Shown here one piece after another: positions 7,398 through 8,787 of a stretch of DNA of 8,787 bases; positions within the stretch are counted from its first letter, which is position 1; each line of letters begins with the position of its first letter. The notes beneath the pieces are model-generated. The model was not told the origin of the DNA. It did not search any database and saw nothing but the letters and a program-made list of their open reading frames with translations. Origin of the DNA: an uncultured Bacteroidota bacterium (lineage in GTDB: Bacteria > Bacteroidota > Bacteroidia > Chitinophagales > Chitinophagaceae); assembly GCA_903851455.1 (NCBI GenBank), contig CAINOM010000376.1, forward strand, positions 1 through 8,787, in the 5' to 3' direction. Made by a program: the position numbers and the translations under genes.

Positions 7398-7431
7398 AAA
7401 AAGTCAAAAAGGATTTTCTTTTTGACTTTTT
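7398..7431. repeat. Perfect 14-bp hairpin in the divergent promoter region
   Basis: AAAAAGTCAAAAAG (7398-7411) pairs perfectly with CTTTTTGACTTTTT (7418-7431) around a 6-base loop. The right arm continues as an 8-base periodic tract (TTGACTTT, TTGATTTT, TTGACTTT) to about 7446. It could act as an intrinsic terminator or as a leader structure. It could also be an inactive repeat remnant, since a terminator between divergent genes is not expected. Confidence 0.65.
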
Positions 7432-7506
7432 GATTTTTTGACTTTGACGGTATAGCGGCTATAAGTGGACTTACGACTTATGACCAGCGACTTACAACTA
7501 AGAAAT

Positions 7507-7577
7507 ACGGGCATAGTTCAATGGCAGAATAGAGGTCTCCAAAACCTTCGATCGTGGTTCGAATCCACGTGCCCGTG
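7507..7577 (+). tRNA. tRNA-Trp (anticodon CCA)
   Basis: A full cloverleaf can be drawn. The acceptor stem is ACGGGCA (7507-7513) with TGCCCGT (7570-7576). The D arm is GTTC/GAAT. The anticodon stem is GAGGT/ACCTT around the loop CTCCAAA, with anticodon CCA at 7539-7541. The T arm is CGTGG/CCACG around TTCGAAT. The discriminator is G at 7577, as expected for tRNA-Trp, and CCA is not encoded. Placement directly upstream of secE and nusG is the common Bacteroidota arrangement. A run of eight Ts (7579-7586) starts one base after the mature end and could cause partial termination. Confidence 0.97.
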
Positions 7578-7594
7578 CTTTTTTTTGGATAAAA

Positions 7595-7650
7595 AGTTAA
7601 TTAGTTAAAAGGTTAAAAGGTTAAAAGGTTAAAAGGTTAAATAGTTAGAG
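7595..7650. repeat. 8-bp tandem repeat array (GGTTAAAA) between tRNA-Trp and secE
   Basis: Octamers run in register from 7603: AGTTAAAA, three perfect GGTTAAAA, GGTTAAAT and AGTTAGAG, preceded by the looser AAGTTAATT. A degenerate inverted copy, TGACCTTTAAC (about 7674-7684), lies downstream, so the tRNA-secE transcript could form a long A/U-rich hairpin. No coding potential is present in this 150-base spacer. Confidence 0.8.
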
Positions 7651-7688
7651 GATTGAGTGGTTAATAAGATTATTGACCTTTAACATCT

Positions 7689-7696
7689 TACCTTTT
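7689..7696 (+). promoter_or_regulatory. Weak candidate -7 element upstream of secE
   Basis: TACCTTTT matches TAnnTTTG at seven of eight positions and ends 34 bases before the secE ATG. It could give secE-nusG transcription independent of the tRNA. The region is low-complexity, so a chance match is quite possible. Confidence 0.2.
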
Positions 7697-7730
7697 TAGC
7701 TTTCTTCGGTTTAACACAAAAGAAAAAATT

Positions 7731-7928
7731 ATGAGCAAATTCGGAAATTACATACAGGAAGCCTATGATGAGCTGCTGCATAAAGTGAGCTGGCCTACAT
7801 GGGATGAGCTGCAGCAAACCACTATTATAGTGCTGATAGCCCTCGCACTCGTTACTACCGTTGTATTTACAATGGACCTGGCTGCTGAGAACATACTGAA
7901 AGTCATCTATCAAGTTTTGGGCAAATAA
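7731..7928 (+). CDS. secE: Preprotein translocase subunit SecE
   Basis: This 65-residue protein has the short single-span SecE architecture. An amphipathic N-terminal helix (residues 5-20) leads into the conserved motif KVSWPTWDEL (18-27), then one transmembrane segment (about 30-50) and a short C-terminal tail. SecE clamps SecY in the inner-membrane SecYEG channel. The WPT motif, the length and the position between tRNA-Trp and nusG all agree. The stop codon is two bases before the nusG ATG, so the two genes are surely co-transcribed. No clear Shine-Dalgarno sequence is present; the upstream bases are A-rich (AGAAAAAATT), as is usual in the phylum. Confidence 0.97.
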   Translation: MSKFGNYIQEAYDELLHKVSWPTWDELQQTTIIVLIALALVTTVVFTMDLAAENILKVIYQVLGK

Positions 7929-7930
7929 AT

Positions 7931-8521
7931 ATGGAAACGATGAACGAAACTGAAGTGATCCAGGATACCAAGCCGGCACAGGAAACCAAGTGGTACGTGA
8001 TACGCGTGATAAGCGGTAAGGAGAAGAAAGTAAAAGAATACCTTGACAAAGAGGTTAAAATAAACGGTTGGACAAACTCGGTGGTGCAGGTACTTTGCCC
8101 TATTGAAAAGGTGTTCAAGGTAGTGAACGGCAAAAAGGTGCTTCGTGAAAAAACGCTTTTCCCCGGCTACATACTGCTTGAGGCCAATGACGGCAAGCTT
8201 ACTGATGATATCATTCATGCCGTTAAGAACGTGACGGGTGTGATACATTTCCTGGGCAAAGAACATCCTACAGCACTGCGCAAATCTGAAGTGAACAAGA
8301 TGTTCGGTAAGATGGATGAGGTGAGTGAATCAGGTATTGGTTATGCTGATCCATATATCATAGGCGAAACGGTGAAGATCGTGGATGGACCATTTAATGA
8401 CTTTAATGGTACCGTAGAAGAGATCAACAATGAGAAGAAGAAGCTGAAAGTGGTGGTGAAGATCTTCGGGCGTGCTACGCCGGTGGAGCTGAACTACTCA
8501 CAGGTGGAAAAACTTGCCTAA
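7931..8521 (+). CDS. nusG: Transcription termination/antitermination factor NusG
   Basis: This 196-residue protein has the two NusG domains. The NGN domain spans about residues 17-115, beginning [19 protein letters not shown] and containing [10 protein letters not shown]. The KOW domain is at about 145-195 ([20 protein letters not shown] onwards), ending in the conserved [15 protein letters not shown]. NusG binds RNA polymerase through NGN, and its KOW domain contacts Rho or ribosomal protein S10. An in-frame ATG at codon 4 (7940) is an alternative start; the acidic first 15 residues are variable in the family, so the choice is uncertain. The usual downstream rplK is absent: a terminator follows at 8573-8603. 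Confidence 0.97.
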   Translation: METMNETEVIQDTKPAQETKWYVIRVISGKEKKVKEYLDKEVKINGWTNSVVQVLCPIEKVFKVVNGKKVLREKTLFPGYILLEANDGKLTDDIIHAVKNVTGVIHFLGKEHPTALRKSEVNKMFGKMDEVSESGIGYADPYIIGETVKIVDGPFNDFNGTVEEINNEKKKLKVVVKIFGRATPVELNYSQVEKLA

Positions 8522-8524
8522 GGG

Positions 8525-8560
8525 CAAATTCCAAAGAGGAAATTCCAAAATCCAAAAGGA
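8525..8560. repeat. Short intergenic repeat tract after nusG, degenerate ATTCCAAA units
   Basis: AAATTCCAAAGAGG, AAATTCCAAA and ATCCAAAAGG follow each other just after the nusG stop. The words match those after the PEBP gene (4716-4765), including their position directly downstream of a stop codon. Non-coding. Confidence 0.6.
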
Positions 8561-8572
8561 GAGATGATATAG

Positions 8573-8603
8573 ACCGTATCCAGCAATGGGTGCGGTTTTT
8601 TTT
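8573..8603 (+). terminator. Intrinsic terminator after nusG
   Basis: ACCGTATCC (8573-8581) pairs with GGGTGCGGT (8588-8596), a 9-bp stem with two G-T wobbles around the loop AGCAAT. Eight Ts follow directly (8596-8603). This is a textbook Rho-independent terminator about 50 bases past the nusG stop, and implies that the transcript ends here. Confidence 0.85.
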
Positions 8604-8605
8604 AG

Positions 8606-8627
8606 TGCCGTTAAGACATTAACAGCA
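8606..8627. repeat. Imperfect palindrome downstream of the nusG terminator
   Basis: TGC-C-GTTAA (8606-8614) and TTAAC-A-GCA (8619-8627) form an inverted repeat with one mismatch around GACA. It could be an operator, an element end or chance; nothing specific is recognised. Confidence 0.3.
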
Positions 8628-8704
8628 TGGTGAGCAATACTCATAACCTGTCCTGAGTGGTCTTATAATAAACCGCTATCAATAATGATAAAATAATAAT
8701 TTAC

Positions 8705-8712
8705 TATCTTTG
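8705..8712 (+). promoter_or_regulatory. Candidate -7 promoter element of the right-edge gene
   Basis: TATCTTTG is a perfect TAnnTTTG match ending 18 bases before the ATG at 8731. No TTTG is present at -33, where the sequence is A/T only. The leader would be short, but this is plausible. Confidence 0.45.
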
Positions 8713-8730
8713 GAGTTCAAATTGCTTTTT

Positions 8731-8787
8731 ATGCGAACCTTAGAGTTAGTAAATCATCTTACAGACGCGCAATTAAAAGAAAAGCTT
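8731..8787 (+). CDS. Start of an unidentified gene, cut by the right edge
   Basis: Nineteen codons from the ATG at 8731 remain open to the last base and read MRTLELVNHLTDAQLKEKL. A perfect -7 element match precedes it, which supports a real start. The LVNHLTDAQLKEKL stretch is amphipathic helix and vaguely recalls the first helix of helix-turn-helix proteins, including IS630-type transposases. That is an impression from 19 residues, not an identification. It occupies the place where rplK is usually found after nusG, so an inserted element is possible. Confidence 0.5.
   Translation, partial: MRTLELVNHLTDAQLKEKL

Noticed and set aside
7595..7650. The GGTTAAAA array as an origin-type iteron set
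   Set aside because: It sits inside the transcribed spacer between tRNA-Trp and secE, has no DnaA-box or replication gene nearby, and resembles the other low-complexity arrays in the window.
7680..8266. Minus-strand frames opposite secE and nusG (99, 76 and 118 residues)
   Set aside because: They are shadows of two well-recognised core genes on the plus strand.
8606..8730. A defined insertion-sequence left end before the right-edge gene
   Set aside because: Only a weak palindrome is present and the other end is outside the window, so no terminal inverted repeat or target duplication can be shown.

Overview
The window looks like chromosomal DNA from a Bacteroidota bacterium, most plausibly of the Chitinophagaceae/Cytophagales type. 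Four things point that way. The tRNA-Trp, secE, nusG order is typical of the phylum. Shine-Dalgarno sequences are weak or absent. Several gene starts are preceded by matches to the Bacteroidota -7 promoter element (TAnnTTTG). Intergenic gaps carry short A/T-rich repeats. The assignment is inferred from content, not from any database search.

Layout. (1) Positions 1-3321, minus strand: the first 1107 codons of a very large soluble signalling protein built from exact 92-residue tandem HAMP units. The reading frame is open to the left edge, so its output domains lie outside the window; a hybrid histidine kinase is the likely identity. (2) Positions 3322-3739: an AT-rich, gene-free gap. (3) Positions 3740-4715, plus strand: a DoxX-family membrane protein followed by a secreted YbhB/YbcL-type PEBP protein. 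(4) Positions 4739-4784: a strong hairpin between converging genes. (5) Positions 4810-7189, minus strand: a tight three-gene operon of a stand-alone DltA-like amino-acid adenylation enzyme, a GNAT acyltransferase and a stand-alone carrier protein. (6) Positions 7190-7506: a divergent promoter region with a perfect 14-bp hairpin. (7) Positions 7507-8521, plus strand: tRNA-Trp(CCA), secE and nusG, followed by an intrinsic terminator. (8) Position 8731 to the end: the first 19 codons of an unidentified gene where rplK would normally be expected.

How the genes may work together. The three-gene operon forms a plausible small pathway: the adenylation enzyme activates an amino acid and loads it on the carrier protein, and the GNAT enzyme could pass the aminoacyl group to an amine acceptor. 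It resembles the DltA/DltC half of the D-alanylation system, but a GNAT sits where a membrane O-acyltransferase would be expected. This is the best candidate for an undescribed system here, although its substrate and acceptor cannot be read from the sequence. The tRNA-Trp, secE, nusG block is core translation, secretion and transcription machinery. The remaining genes show no clear functional link to one another.
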